Assembly: GCA_963971225.1 (NCBI GenBank)
Contig: OZ020270.1
Location: 75,470,432 to 75,534,431, forward strand
Direction: 5' to 3'
From: Melieria omissa
Taxonomy: Eukaryota > Arthropoda > Insecta > Diptera > Ulidiidae
Length of the DNA stretch: 64,000 nt
Shown: piece after piece, positions 50,301 through 61,300 of the stretch
How the letters are laid out: every line of letters begins with the position of its first letter
Numbering within the stretch: position 1 is the stretch's first letter
Notes under the pieces: model-generated
Databases searched by the model: none
Told to the model about the DNA's origin: nothing
The model's input: the letters and a program-made list of their open reading frames with translations, nothing else
Program-made: the position numbers and the translations under genes

Positions 50301-51175
50301 TTCTGTGGGACATCTTTACAAAAAAGTACATCTTCCAGGGTAATTTCGTTTTGAGAATCATCACAGAGCCTAACGATGCCCTTCTTTGTAGCATAAATAT
50401 ATTCCCCACACTTTGCAACTGATATCCTTATTGGGTATTCCAGATCGACACAATCGGTGAAAAGATTTTCGTTATTAATAATGTGGTCAGAAGCTCCAGA
50501 ATCCAGGAGAAAAGACACGTCGCCGACAGTAGGAATTACAGCTCCATTTCCTATCATAAACGCGAAACCGTTTCGCGGTGAAGTAGTTGCAAATTGTGCA
50601 GCTTTGGCATGTTCATTCTTTTTGTTACTCAAAAAACTTTTAAATGCATAGCAGTCTTTTTTTATATGTCCCTTTTTACCACAGTGAAAGCATTTCACAA
50701 TTGGCTTGGTATTTGTTTTAAAAGTTTTAAATTTATTTTTGTTTTTAAAGTTTTGCGAGAAGTTTTTATAGCTTTTATTGTTATTATTACACATCGCTTG
50801 CAATATTTTGGAACTTGTGTCTTTATTATCACTTCTTAACTTAATTTCATGATCCAGCAATCGGTTCTTTACGAAAGCCAATGTTAAATTATCTTCTGAC
50901 AGTGTTTCAATTGCGGTTACAACTCCATCATAAGATGGTGGTAATGTTAATAATAAGTGAGACACTTTGTCCATCTCATCAATTTTGGCTCCCGAAGCCA
51001 ACAGTTCGTTAAGGGGAGGTTCTCCTCTTTTCGGCCGAAAATAAAGCGAAATTCTTTCATTTACTGTCGGATAATGAAACGACTCACGAATAGACGGTTT
51101 TGATGATTTATTAAGCCATCTTTCTAAAATACAAGAAAAAAATTTTTTTTTACAAAATCCAATATGGCGGCCCAA
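47351..51175 (-). CDS. copia-like pol polyprotein, copy 5 (RT active site altered)
   Basis: Carries the same D962N (T at 48292) as copy 2, so the RT motif is YVND. Other compared pol markers equal copy 2. Confidence 0.93.
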   Translation of the reverse strand: MGRHIGFCKKKFFSCILERWLNKSSKPSIRESFHYPTVNERISLYFRPKRGEPPLNELLASGAKIDEMDKVSHLLLTLPPSYDGVVTAIETLSEDNLTLAFVKNRLLDHEIKLRSDNKDTSSKILQAMCNNNNKSYKNFSQNFKNKNKFKTFKTNTKPIVKCFHCGKKGHIKKDCYAFKSFLSNKKNEHAKAAQFATTSPRNGFAFMIGNGAVIPTVGDVSFLLDSGASDHIINNENLFTDCVDLEYPIRISVAKCGEYIYATKKGIVRLCDDSQNEITLEDVLFCKDVPQNLISVKRMQDAGLKIEFDAGGVKVSKNGQVIIDGKCIHNVPIIDFVLSRKAYASNMVKNNGYLLWHERLGHISKGKFLEIKNKNMFNDIALLKTVQPTDELCEACIYGKQARLSFNVSKNKNYIKRPLFVVHSDVCGPITPSTVDEKNYYVIFVDQYTHYCVSYLITYKSDVFATFKDFVAKSEAHFSLKVVNLYIDNGREYLSNEMRDYCVQKGISYHLTVPHTPQLNGVSERMIRTITEKARTMISGAKLDKRFWGEAVLTATYLINRSPSKALKNSMRTPFEMWHNRKPDLRYLKVFGSTVYIHNKTRKRKFDEKSWKGILVGYAPNGYKVWDVATGKFVSARDVIVDETNMVNSRTVVKDRVELRNSGNEIEFPNESTERISNEFALDKQPSGVVTSKENADPVETGENVLENTDEHNGQLQNSQLSEEKNEVRRSDRLKERPQISYKESDLLVRSCIMNAQSFIDSVPNSFDDIKNRSDRSHWEEAIKEELDSHFYNKTWSLVSKPKNKNIVSCRWVFTRKYDELGNPIRYKARLVARGFTQEYLIDYDETFAPVARISSLRFILAFANQFDLKVHHMDVKTAFLNGILKEDIYMTAPPGLSCGSDQVCRLNKAIYGLKQAARCWFEIFEQALKEIGFMNSAVDRCIYILDKGDAHHNLYVLLYVNDLVIATGNIETMTSFKNYLKSKFRITDLFEIKYFIGIKIERVNNSVSLSQSAYIENILKKFKMIDSKAVSTPLPSRLDYEALNSDENCDAPCRNLIGCLMYIMLCTRPDLSTSVNILSRYSNKNNKELWQCLKRVLRYLKGSSDLRLVYSKNLNCKEMITGYVDSDWGGSVSDRKSTTGYVFMMFESCIVCWNTKKQHSVAASSTEAEYMALFEAVREALWLKSLMNSIQIELKEPMKIYEDNQGCISIANNPSCHKRSKHIDIKYHFSREQVENKLIKIEYIPTDKQLADILTKPLSGARFLYLRSKMNLK

Positions 51176-51763
51176 AAATGGCGCGTCTTTTCAACCTCTG
51201 CAAGCGAGACATTGTTCGGAAACGTCAAGGCTGTAGCCACTTGTAGTGAACTGAAATCAAAAATTTTTTTTTTATAGTAAAGAATATTAAATTCCCTATG
51301 ACTTATACCTATTTTTGAATAATTTTTATAAAAAATCATCTAATTTATGCATAATCATAGAAAAAGTTCAATTTTTACCATTTTTTTTCGACTTTTCTTT
51401 TGTTAAAAGACTATTATTACACATTTGTTTATGTTTGTTTTAGGTATAAGTCATATAAAAAATCATACCCTTTAAGAAATGCTATAGATGAAGTAACTCG
51501 GATAAGTAGATCATGAGTTACGCTTGACGTTAGGATGAAAAAAATGGTTTTGAGATAAACGCGTAAACATCTTTGGCCGCGCAGTAAAATAGCACCAGAG
51601 CGTTCCTCCGCGCGCGAAAGTTCGACGCATCAGAGACGCTCGTATGCGATAAATATGCTGCGGATCGAAAAATCCTTTTGCACACATATTCTCGACATTC
51701 ATACCTTTCATTTCATCAAAAAAAAAAATTGATTTTTTGAAAAAAAAAGAGGAGAACCTCCCC
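51013..51763. mobile_element. TTAA-flanked element in gag, copy 5
   Basis: A at 51260 (unlike copy 2, like copies 3, 6 and 7), with A-runs 11 and 9. This mixed state suggests exchange or conversion within the insert. Confidence 0.9.
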
Positions 51764-52140
51764 TTAATTAGGTCGTCAAATAAATTAAAGTGACCTAATA
51801 ATGGGGATTCACTCTTTAATTTTAACGAAAGCAACCTTTTCCGCACAGCTAGTTGCGACGCTAAACTCTTTCGCTCGTATATCTGGTCTAAGTTCTTAAA
51901 AATTTGCCTTGCAGTATTTTCACTACTTGCAAAGCCAAGAAATGAATCACTTAAATACTCGATAATGATGCTTTTAGCATTCCTTACACTTTTTCTCCCT
52001 CCGTCCGTAATGTCTTCTGGCACTTCATTGTCTATCACTTTTAGAGCATCTGTTTCCGCCAAGAGTGCTCTAACTCTAAATTTCCAAATTGAATATTTTT
52101 CGCCATCAAAAGGCTTAATGTTTCTTTTCATTTTCTCCAT
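51764..52140 (-). pseudogene. copia gag N-terminal part, copy 5
   Basis: A32 form, unlike copy 2. Confidence 0.88.
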
Positions 52141-52229
52141 TATTTTATATTAATTAATTCAAGTTTTCCAAGTTCACTAATTTACACCAAAAAATATTTA
52201 CAAAGTGGACGGGAGCTGGGCCCATAACC

Positions 52230-52608
52230 TGTTGGAGGTAGTCTTGAATAAAAACACTTTAATTTTGTTTTCTGCACTTATTTATTTTACGACCTGTCAC
52301 CAGCACTGATCAGCGAAGAATGAATCGAAGTAAAACTACCTGCGCAGAAGTAAAGTGCAACTACGCATTGCGCAATAGATACACAAATGCAAGACAACGG
52401 ATACACATGCGACTAGCGCACAAACTATCCTTATCTTTATCAGACAATTGAGCGGCCTAACGGGACTTTGTCGTTGCTGCACTGCGCATCAAATAAACAA
52501 ACGCAACCGGACACGATCAATGCATTTTTGCTACGCACGAGCAGAATTCCTGCGCAATAACATATTACGCAGTTTATTAATAAAGGAATTCTTCTCGTGT
52601 ATTCAACA
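52230..52608 (-). repeat. copia LTR 6
   Basis: Between copies 5 and 6; no difference noticed. Confidence 0.95.
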
Positions 52609-52873
52609 CACCTCCTCAAAAATTCATTGATCGCCACAAACTGATTCACATGTTTCTACATTAAGAAAAAAAATATTTGCTGGTGAAAAGTCGTGTAATC
52701 TGGGGAATGACAATATTATGGTTCAACATTCGTTGCAAGGATTGGGAAAACCCAGAAAAACCCAATCAAACCATACATTATTACATTGTTTCTCAATATA
52801 TCATATTACATTTTATACATCCTTATATACATTAAATTTTTTTATTTAATTTTTTTTGTTTCCTTCATATGCT

Positions 52874-55800
52874 TTATTTCAAATTCATTTTACTTCTTAA
52901 ATATAAAAATCTGGCTCCAGACAGCGGCTTTGTCAAAATATCCGCTAGTTGTTTATCTGTAGGAATATACTCAATTTTAATTAGTTTATTTTCAACTTGC
53001 TCTCGTGAAAAATGATATTTAATATCGATATGCTTCGATCTTTTGTGACATGACGGATTATTTGCTATACTTATGCAACCTTGGTTATCTTCATATATTT
53101 TCATTGGTTCTTTCAATTCAATTTGTATGCTATTCATTAACGACTTCAGCCACAAGGCTTCTCTAACGGCTTCAAAAAGTGCCATATACTCTGCTTCAGT
53201 AGATGAAGCAGCAACAGAGTGTTGTTTCTTTGTATTCCAACAAACTATACATGATTCAAACATCATAAATACATAACCAGTAGTGCTTTTCCTGTCACTA
53301 ACACTTCCGCCCCAATCAGAATCAACATAACCAGTTATCATTTCTTTGCAATTTAAGTTTTTAGAATAGACTAATCTTAAATCACTCGAACCTTTAAGAT
53401 ATCTTAGAACTCTTTTAAGGCACTGCCACAATTCTTTATTATTTTTATTGCTATATCGACTCAATATATTAACCGATGTACTTAAATCGGGTCGTGTGCA
53501 CAACATAATATACATTAAACAGCCAATTAAATTACGACACGGTGCATCACAATTTTCGTCTGAATTCAATGCTTCATAATCTAGCCTACTTGGAAGTGGA
53601 GTACTAACTGCTTTAGAATCAATCATCTTAAATTTCTTTAAAATATTTTCGATATAAGCGGACTGACTAAGACTTACGCTATTATTAACTCTTTCGATCT
53701 TTATCCCAATAAAATATTTAATCTCAAATAAATCAGTCATCCTAAATTTGCTCTTCAAATAATTTTTAAAACTGGTCATTGTTTCAATATTCCCTGTTGC
53801 TATTACTAGGTCATCCACATATAATAACACATACAGATTGTGATGTGCATCACCCTTATCAAGAATGTAAATACAACGATCTACAGCTGAATTCATGAAA
53901 CCGATTTCTTTCAATGCTTGTTCAAAAATTTCAAACCAACACCTTGCAGCCTGCTTAAGACCATATATTGCTTTATTCAATCTGCAGACCTGATCACTAC
54001 CACAGGATAATCCCGGAGGAGCCGTCATATAAATATCTTCTTTCAATATACCATTTAAAAATGCGGTTTTAACATCCATGTGGTGAACTTTCAAGTCAAA
54101 TTGGTTTGCAAAAGCTAATATAAATCGGAGACTAGAAATTCTTGCTACTGGAGCAAATGTTTCGTCATAATCAATTAAATATTCCTGTGTGAAACCACGT
54201 GCGACCAGCCTTGCTTTATATCTAATTGGATTGCCTAGCTCGTCATATTTCCTTGTAAAAACCCACCTACAACTAACTATGTTCTTATTTTTAGGTTTTG
54301 ATACAAGAGACCAAGTTTTGTTATAAAAATGAGAATCAAGCTCTTCTTTAATTGCTTCTTCCCAATGTGACCTATCGCTTCTATTTTTAATATCATCAAA
54401 AGAATTTGGAACGCTATCAATGAAACTTTGTGCATTCATTATGCAACTTCTGACTAACAAATCACTTTCTTTGTATGATATCTGTGGCCGTTCCTTCAAT
54501 CGATCACTTCTTCTGACTTCGTTTTTTTCCTCACTTAACTGTGAGTTTTGCAGCTGACCATTGTGTTCATCAGTATTCTCTAATACATTTTCACCAGTCT
54601 CAACTGGATCGGCATTCTCTTTACTTGTTACCACACCACTAGGCTGTTTATCTAATGCAAATTCATTAGATATCCTTTCCGTACTCTCATTCGGGAATTC
54701 AATTTCATTACCAGAGTTTCTCAACTCTACTCTGTCTTTTACAACAGTCCTAGAATTTACCATGTTTGTTTCATCAACGATCACATCTCTCGCTGACACA
54801 AACTTTCCAGTTGCCACATCCCACACTTTGTATCCATTTGGTGCGTATCCAACAAGAATACCTTTCCACGATTTTTCATCAAATTTTCGTTTTCTTGTTT
54901 TATTATGGATATATACTGTCGAACCAAATACTTTCAAATATCTTAAATCAGGCTTTCTATTGTGCCACATTTCAAATGGTGTTCTCATACTATTTTTCAA
55001 CGCTTTACTTGGACTTCGGTTAATCAAATAGGTAGCTGTCAATACAGCTTCACCCCAAAACCGTTTGTCCAATTTCGCGCCACTAATCATAGTACGAGCT
55101 TTTTCCGTTATTGTTCTTATCATGCGTTCAGACACACCATTTAGTTGTGGAGTATGTGGAACTGTTAGGTGGTAACTGATGCCTTTTTGAACACAATAGT
55201 CGCGCATCTCATTTGACAAATATTCTCTCCCATTATCAATATATAAATTTACAACTTTTAAACTGAAATGGGCTTCACTTTTTGCAACAAAATCTTTGAA
55301 AGTGGCAAAAAAGTCAGACTTATAGGTGATTAAATAACTTACACAGTAGTGTGTATATTGATCAACAAATATTACGTAATAGTTCTTTTCATCAACTGTA
55401 GAAGGTGTTATCGGGCCACAGACATCTGAATGGACTACAAATAAAGGTCTTTTAATGTAATTTTTATTTTTAGATACATTAAAACTTAGTCTAGCTTGTT
55501 TTCCATATATACATGCCTCACATAATTCATCAGTTGGTTGCACAGTCTTTAAAAGTGCAATATCATTAAACATATTTTTGTTTTTTATTTCCAAGAACTT
55601 TCCTTTACTAATATGTCCTAATCTTTCATGCCACAAAAGATAACCATTATTTTTAACCATATTTGATGCATACGCTTTTCTGCTTAAAACAAAGTCGATA
55701 ATAGGAACATTATGAATACATTTACCATCAATGATTACTTGACCATTCTTGCTGACTTTAACACCTCCTGCATCAAATTCGATTTTCAATCCAGCATCCT

Positions 55801-56698
55801 GCATCCGTTTCACTGAAATTAAATTCTGTGGGACATCTTTACAAAAAAGTACATCTTCCAGGGTAATTTCGTTTTGAGAATCATCACAGAGCCGAACGAT
55901 GCCCTTCTTTGTAGCATAAATATATTCCCCACACTTTGCAACTGATATCCTTATTGGGTATTCCAGATCGACACAATCGGTGAAAAGATTTTCGTTATTA
56001 ATAATGTGGTCAGAAGCTCCAGAATCCAGGAGAAAAGACACGTCGCCGACAGTAGGAATTACAGCTCCATTTCCTATCATAAACGCGAAACCGTTTCGCG
56101 GTGAAGTAGTTGCAAATTGTGCAGCTTTGGCATGTTCATTCTTTTTGTTACTCAAAAAACTTTTAAATGCATAGCAGTCTTTTTTTATATGTCCCTTTTT
56201 ACCACAGTGAAAGCATTTCACAATTGGCTTGGTATTTGTTTTAAAAGTTTTAAATTTATTTTTGTTTTTAAAGTTTTGCGAGAAGTTTTTATAGCTTTTA
56301 TTGTTATTATTACACATCGCTTGCAATATTTTGGAACTTGTGTCTTTATTATCACTTCTTAACTTAATTTCATGATCCAGCAATCGGTTCTTTACGAAAG
56401 CCAATGTTAAATTATCTTCTGACAGTGTTTCAATTGCGGTTACAACTCCATCATAAGATGGTGGTAATGTTAATAATAAGTGAGACACTTTGTCCATCTC
56501 ATCAATTTTGGCTCCCGAAGCCAACAGTTCGTTAAGGGGAGGTTCTCCTCTTTTCGGCCGAAAATAAAGCGAAATTCTTTCATTTACTGTCGGATAATGA
56601 AACGACTCACGAATAGACGGTTTTGATGATTTATTAAGCCATCTTTCTAAAATACAAGAAAAAAATTTTTTTTTACAAAATCCAATATGGCGGCCCAA
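52874..56698 (-). CDS. copia-like pol polyprotein, copy 6
   Basis: Shares V463F, I987M and the silent G (55894) with copy 3, 16,569 bp away. YVDD intact. Confidence 0.93.
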   Translation of the reverse strand: MGRHIGFCKKKFFSCILERWLNKSSKPSIRESFHYPTVNERISLYFRPKRGEPPLNELLASGAKIDEMDKVSHLLLTLPPSYDGVVTAIETLSEDNLTLAFVKNRLLDHEIKLRSDNKDTSSKILQAMCNNNNKSYKNFSQNFKNKNKFKTFKTNTKPIVKCFHCGKKGHIKKDCYAFKSFLSNKKNEHAKAAQFATTSPRNGFAFMIGNGAVIPTVGDVSFLLDSGASDHIINNENLFTDCVDLEYPIRISVAKCGEYIYATKKGIVRLCDDSQNEITLEDVLFCKDVPQNLISVKRMQDAGLKIEFDAGGVKVSKNGQVIIDGKCIHNVPIIDFVLSRKAYASNMVKNNGYLLWHERLGHISKGKFLEIKNKNMFNDIALLKTVQPTDELCEACIYGKQARLSFNVSKNKNYIKRPLFVVHSDVCGPITPSTVDEKNYYVIFVDQYTHYCVSYLITYKSDFFATFKDFVAKSEAHFSLKVVNLYIDNGREYLSNEMRDYCVQKGISYHLTVPHTPQLNGVSERMIRTITEKARTMISGAKLDKRFWGEAVLTATYLINRSPSKALKNSMRTPFEMWHNRKPDLRYLKVFGSTVYIHNKTRKRKFDEKSWKGILVGYAPNGYKVWDVATGKFVSARDVIVDETNMVNSRTVVKDRVELRNSGNEIEFPNESTERISNEFALDKQPSGVVTSKENADPVETGENVLENTDEHNGQLQNSQLSEEKNEVRRSDRLKERPQISYKESDLLVRSCIMNAQSFIDSVPNSFDDIKNRSDRSHWEEAIKEELDSHFYNKTWSLVSKPKNKNIVSCRWVFTRKYDELGNPIRYKARLVARGFTQEYLIDYDETFAPVARISSLRFILAFANQFDLKVHHMDVKTAFLNGILKEDIYMTAPPGLSCGSDQVCRLNKAIYGLKQAARCWFEIFEQALKEIGFMNSAVDRCIYILDKGDAHHNLYVLLYVDDLVIATGNIETMTSFKNYLKSKFRMTDLFEIKYFIGIKIERVNNSVSLSQSAYIENILKKFKMIDSKAVSTPLPSRLDYEALNSDENCDAPCRNLIGCLMYIMLCTRPDLSTSVNILSRYSNKNNKELWQCLKRVLRYLKGSSDLRLVYSKNLNCKEMITGYVDSDWGGSVSDRKSTTGYVFMMFESCIVCWNTKKQHSVAASSTEAEYMALFEAVREALWLKSLMNSIQIELKEPMKIYEDNQGCISIANNPSCHKRSKHIDIKYHFSREQVENKLIKIEYIPTDKQLADILTKPLSGARFLYLRSKMNLK

Positions 56699-57286
56699 AA
56701 ATGGCGCGTCTTTTCAACCTCTGCAAGCGAGACATTGTTCGGAAACGTCAAGGCTGTAGCCACTTGTAGTGAACTGAAATCAAAAATTTTTTTTTTATAG
56801 TAAAGAATATTAAATTCCCTATGACTTATACCTATTTTTGAATAATTTTTATAAAAAATCATCTAATTTATGCATAATCATAGAAAAAGTTCAATTTTTA
56901 CCATTTTTTTTCGACTTTTCTTTTGTTAAAAGACTATTATTACACATTTGTTTATGTTTGTTTTAGGTATAAGTCATATAAAAAATCATACCCTTTAAGA
57001 AATGCTATAGATGAAGTAACTCGGATAAGTAGATCATGAGTTACGCTTGACGTTAGGATGAAAAAAATGGTTTTGAGATAAACGCGTAAACATCTTTGGC
57101 CGCGCAGTAAAATAGCACCAGAGCGTTCCTCCGCGCGCGAAAGTTCGACGCATCAGAGACGCTCGTATGCGATAAATATGCTGCGGATCGAAAAATCCTT
57201 TTGCACACATATTCTCGACATTCATACCTTTCATTTCATCAAAAAAAAAATTGATTTTTTGAAAAAAAAAAGAGGAGAACCTCCCC
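56536..57286. mobile_element. TTAA-flanked element in gag, copy 6
   Basis: A-runs 10 and 10 and A at the 29168-equivalent site, as in copy 3. Confidence 0.9.
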
Positions 57287-57663
57287 TTAATTAGGTCGTC
57301 AAATAAATTAAAGTGACCTAATAATGGGGATTCACTCTTTAATTTTAACGAAAGCAACCTTTTCCGCACAGCTAGTTGCGACGCTAAACTCTTTCGCTCG
57401 TATATCTGGTCTAAGTTCTTAAAAATTTGCCTTGCAGTATTTTCACTACTTGCAAAGCCAAGAAATGAATCACTTAAATACTCGATAATGATGCTTTTAG
57501 CATTCCTTACACTTTTTCTCCCTCCGTCCGTAATGTCTTCTGGCACTTCATTGTCTATCACTTTTAGAGCATCTGTTTCCGCCAAGAGTGCTCTAACTCT
57601 AAATTTCCAAATTGAATATTTTTCGCCATCAAAAGGCTTAATGTTTCTTTTCATTTTCTCCAT
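57287..57663 (-). pseudogene. copia gag N-terminal part, copy 6
   Basis: A32 form with the QKIN tail, as in copy 3. Confidence 0.88.
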
Positions 57664-57752
57664 TATTTTATATTAATTAATTCAAGTTTTCCAAGTTCAC
57701 TAATTTACACCAAAAAATATTTACAAAGTGGACGGGAGCTGGGCCCATAACC

Positions 57753-58131
57753 TGTTGGAGGTAGTCTTGAATAAAAACACTTTAATTTTGTTTTCTGCAC
57801 TTATTTATTTTACGACCTGTCACCAGCACTGATCAGCGAAGAATGAATCGAAGTAAAACTACCTGCGCAGAAGTAAAGTGCAACTACGCATTGCGCAATA
57901 GATACACAAATGCAAGACAACGGATACACATGCGACTAGCGCACAAACTATCCTTATCTTTATCAGACAATTGAGCGGCCTAACGGGACTTTGTCGTTGC
58001 TGCACTGCGCATCAAATAAACAAACGCAACCGGACACGATCAATGCATTTTTGCTACGCACGAGCAGAATTCCTGCGCAATAACATATTACGCAGTTTAT
58101 TAATAAAGGAATTCTTCTCGTGTATTCAACA
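57753..58131 (-). repeat. copia LTR 7
   Basis: Between copies 6 and 7; no difference noticed. Confidence 0.95.
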
Positions 58132-58396
58132 CACCTCCTCAAAAATTCATTGATCGCCACAAACTGATTCACATGTTTCTACATTAAGAAAAAAAATATT
58201 TGCTGGTGAAAAGTCGTGTAATCTGGGGAATGACAATATTATGGTTCAACATTCGTTGCAAGGATTGGGAAAACCCAGAAAAACCCAATCAAACCATACA
58301 TTATTACATTGTTTCTCAATATATCATATTACATTTTATACATCCTTATATACATTAAATTTTTTTATTTAATTTTTTTTGTTTCCTTCATATGCT

Positions 58397-61300
58397 TTAT
58401 TTCAAATTCATTTTACTTCTTAAATATAAAAATCTGGCTCCAGACAGCGGCTTTGTCAAAATATCCGCTAGTTGTTTATCTGTAGGAATATACTCAATTT
58501 TAATTAGTTTATTTTCAACTTGCTCTCGTGAAAAATGATATTTAATATCGATATGCTTCGATCTTTTGTGACATGACGGATTATTTGCTATACTTATGCA
58601 ACCTTGGTTATCTTCATATATTTTCATTGGTTCTTTCAATTCAATTTGTATGCTATTCATTAACGACTTCAGCCACAAGGCTTCTCTAACGGCTTCAAAA
58701 AGTGCCATATACTCTGCTTCAGTAGATGAAGCAGCAACAGAGTGTTGTTTCTTTGTATTCCAACAAACTATACATGATTCAAACATCATAAATACATAAC
58801 CAGTAGTGCTTTTCCTGTCACTAACACTTCCGCCCCAATCAGAATCAACATAACCAGTTATCATTTCTTTGCAATTTAAGTTTTTAGAATAGACTAATCT
58901 TAAATCACTCGAACCTTTAAGATATCTTAGAACTCTTTTAAGGCACTGCCACAATTCTTTATTATTTTTATTGCTATATCGACTCAATATATTAACCGAT
59001 GTACTTAAATCGGGTCGTGTGCACAACATAATATACATTAAACAGCCAATTAAATTACGACACGGTGCATCACAATTTTCGTCTGAATTCAATGCTTCAT
59101 AATCTAGCCTACTTGGAAGTGGAGTACTAACTGCTTTAGAATCAATCATCTTAAATTTCTTTAAAATATTTTCGATATAAGCGGACTGACTAAGACTTAC
59201 GCTATTATTAACTCTTTCGATCTTTATCCCAATAAAATATTTAATCTCAAATAAATCAGTCATCCTAAATTTGCTCTTCAAATAATTTTTAAAACTGGTC
59301 ATTGTTTCAATATTCCCTGTTGCTATTACTAGGTCATCCACATATAATAACACATACAGATTGTGATGTGCATCACCCTTATCAAGAATGTAAATACAAC
59401 GATCTACAGCTGAATTCATGAAACCGATTTCTTTCAATGCTTGTTCAAAAATTTCAAACCAACACCTTGCAGCCTGCTTAAGACCATATATTGCTTTATT
59501 CAATCTGCAGACCTGATCACTACCACAGGATAATCCCGGAGGAGCCGTCATATAAATATCTTCTTTCAATATACCATTTAAAAATGCGGTTTTAACATCC
59601 ATGTGGTGAACTTTCAAGTCAAATTGGTTTGCAAAAGCTAATATAAATCGGAGACTAGAAATTCTTGCTACTGGAGCAAATGTTTCGTCATAATCAATTA
59701 AATATTCCTGTGTGAAACCACGTGCGACCAGCCTTGCTTTATATCTAATTGGATTGCCTAGCTCGTCATATTTCCTTGTAAAAACCCACCTACAACTAAC
59801 TATGTTCTTATTTTTAGGTTTTGATACAAGAGACCAAGTTTTGTTATAAAAATGAGAATCAAGCTCTTCTTTAATTGCTTCTTCCCAATGTGACCTATCG
59901 CTTCTATTTTTAATATCATCAAAAGAATTTGGAACGCTATCAATGAAACTTTGTGCATTCATTATGCAACTTCTGACTAACAAATCACTTTCTTTGTATG
60001 ATATCTGTGGCCGTTCCTTCAATCGATCACTTCTTCTGACTTCGTTTTTTTCCTCACTTAACTGTGAGTTTTGCAGCTGACCATTGTGTTCATCAGTATT
60101 CTCTAATACATTTTCACCAGTCTCAACTGGATCGGCATTCTCTTTACTTGTTACCACACCACTAGGCTGTTTATCTAATGCAAATTCATTAGATATCCTT
60201 TCCGTACTCTCATTCGGGAATTCAATTTCATTACCAGAGTTTCTCAACTCTACTCTGTCTTTTACAACAGTCCTAAAATTTACCATGTTTGTTTCATCAA
60301 CGATCACATCTCTCGCTGACACAAACTTTCCAGTTGCCACATCCCACACTTTGTATCCATTTGGTGCGTATCCAACAAGAATACCTTTCCACGATTTTTC
60401 ATCAAATTTTCGTTTTCTTGTTTTATTATGGATATATACTGTCGAACCAAATACTTTCAAATATCTTAAATCAGGCTTTCTATTGTGCCACATTTCAAAT
60501 GGTGTTCTCATACTATTTTTCAACGCTTTACTTGGACTTCGGTTAATCAAATAGGTAGCTGTCAATACAGCTTCACCCCAAAACCGTTTGTCCAATTTCG
60601 CGCCACTAATCATAGTACGAGCTTTTTCCGTTATTGTTCTTATCATGCGTTCAGACACACCATTTAGTTGTGGAGTATGTGGAACTGTTAGGTGGTAACT
60701 GATGCCTTTTTGAACACAATAGTCGCGCATCTCATTTGACAAATATTCTCTCCCATTATCAATATATAAATTTACAACTTTTAAACTGAAATGGGCTTCA
60801 CTTTTTGCAACAAAATCTTTGAAAGTGGCAAAAACGTCAGACTTATAGGTGATTAAATAACTTACACAGTAGTGTGTATATTGATCAACAAATATTACGT
60901 AATAGTTCTTTTCATCAACTGTAGAAGGTGTTATCGGGCCACAGACATCTGAATGGACTACAAATAAAGGTCTTTTAATGTAATTTTTATTTTTAGATAC
61001 ATTAAAACTTAGTCTAGCTTGTTTTCCATATATACATGCCTCACATAATTCATCAGTTGGTTGCACAGTCTTTAAAAGTGCAATCCCATTAAACATATTT
61101 TTGTTTTTTATTTCCAAGAACTTTCCTTTACTAATATGTCCTAATCTTTCATGCCACAAAAGATAACCATTATTTTTAACCATATTTGATGCATAGGCTT
61201 TTCTGCTTAAAACAAAGTCGATAATAGGAACATTATGAATACATTTACCATCAATGATTACTTGACCATTCTTGCTGACTTTAACACCTCCTGCATCAAA

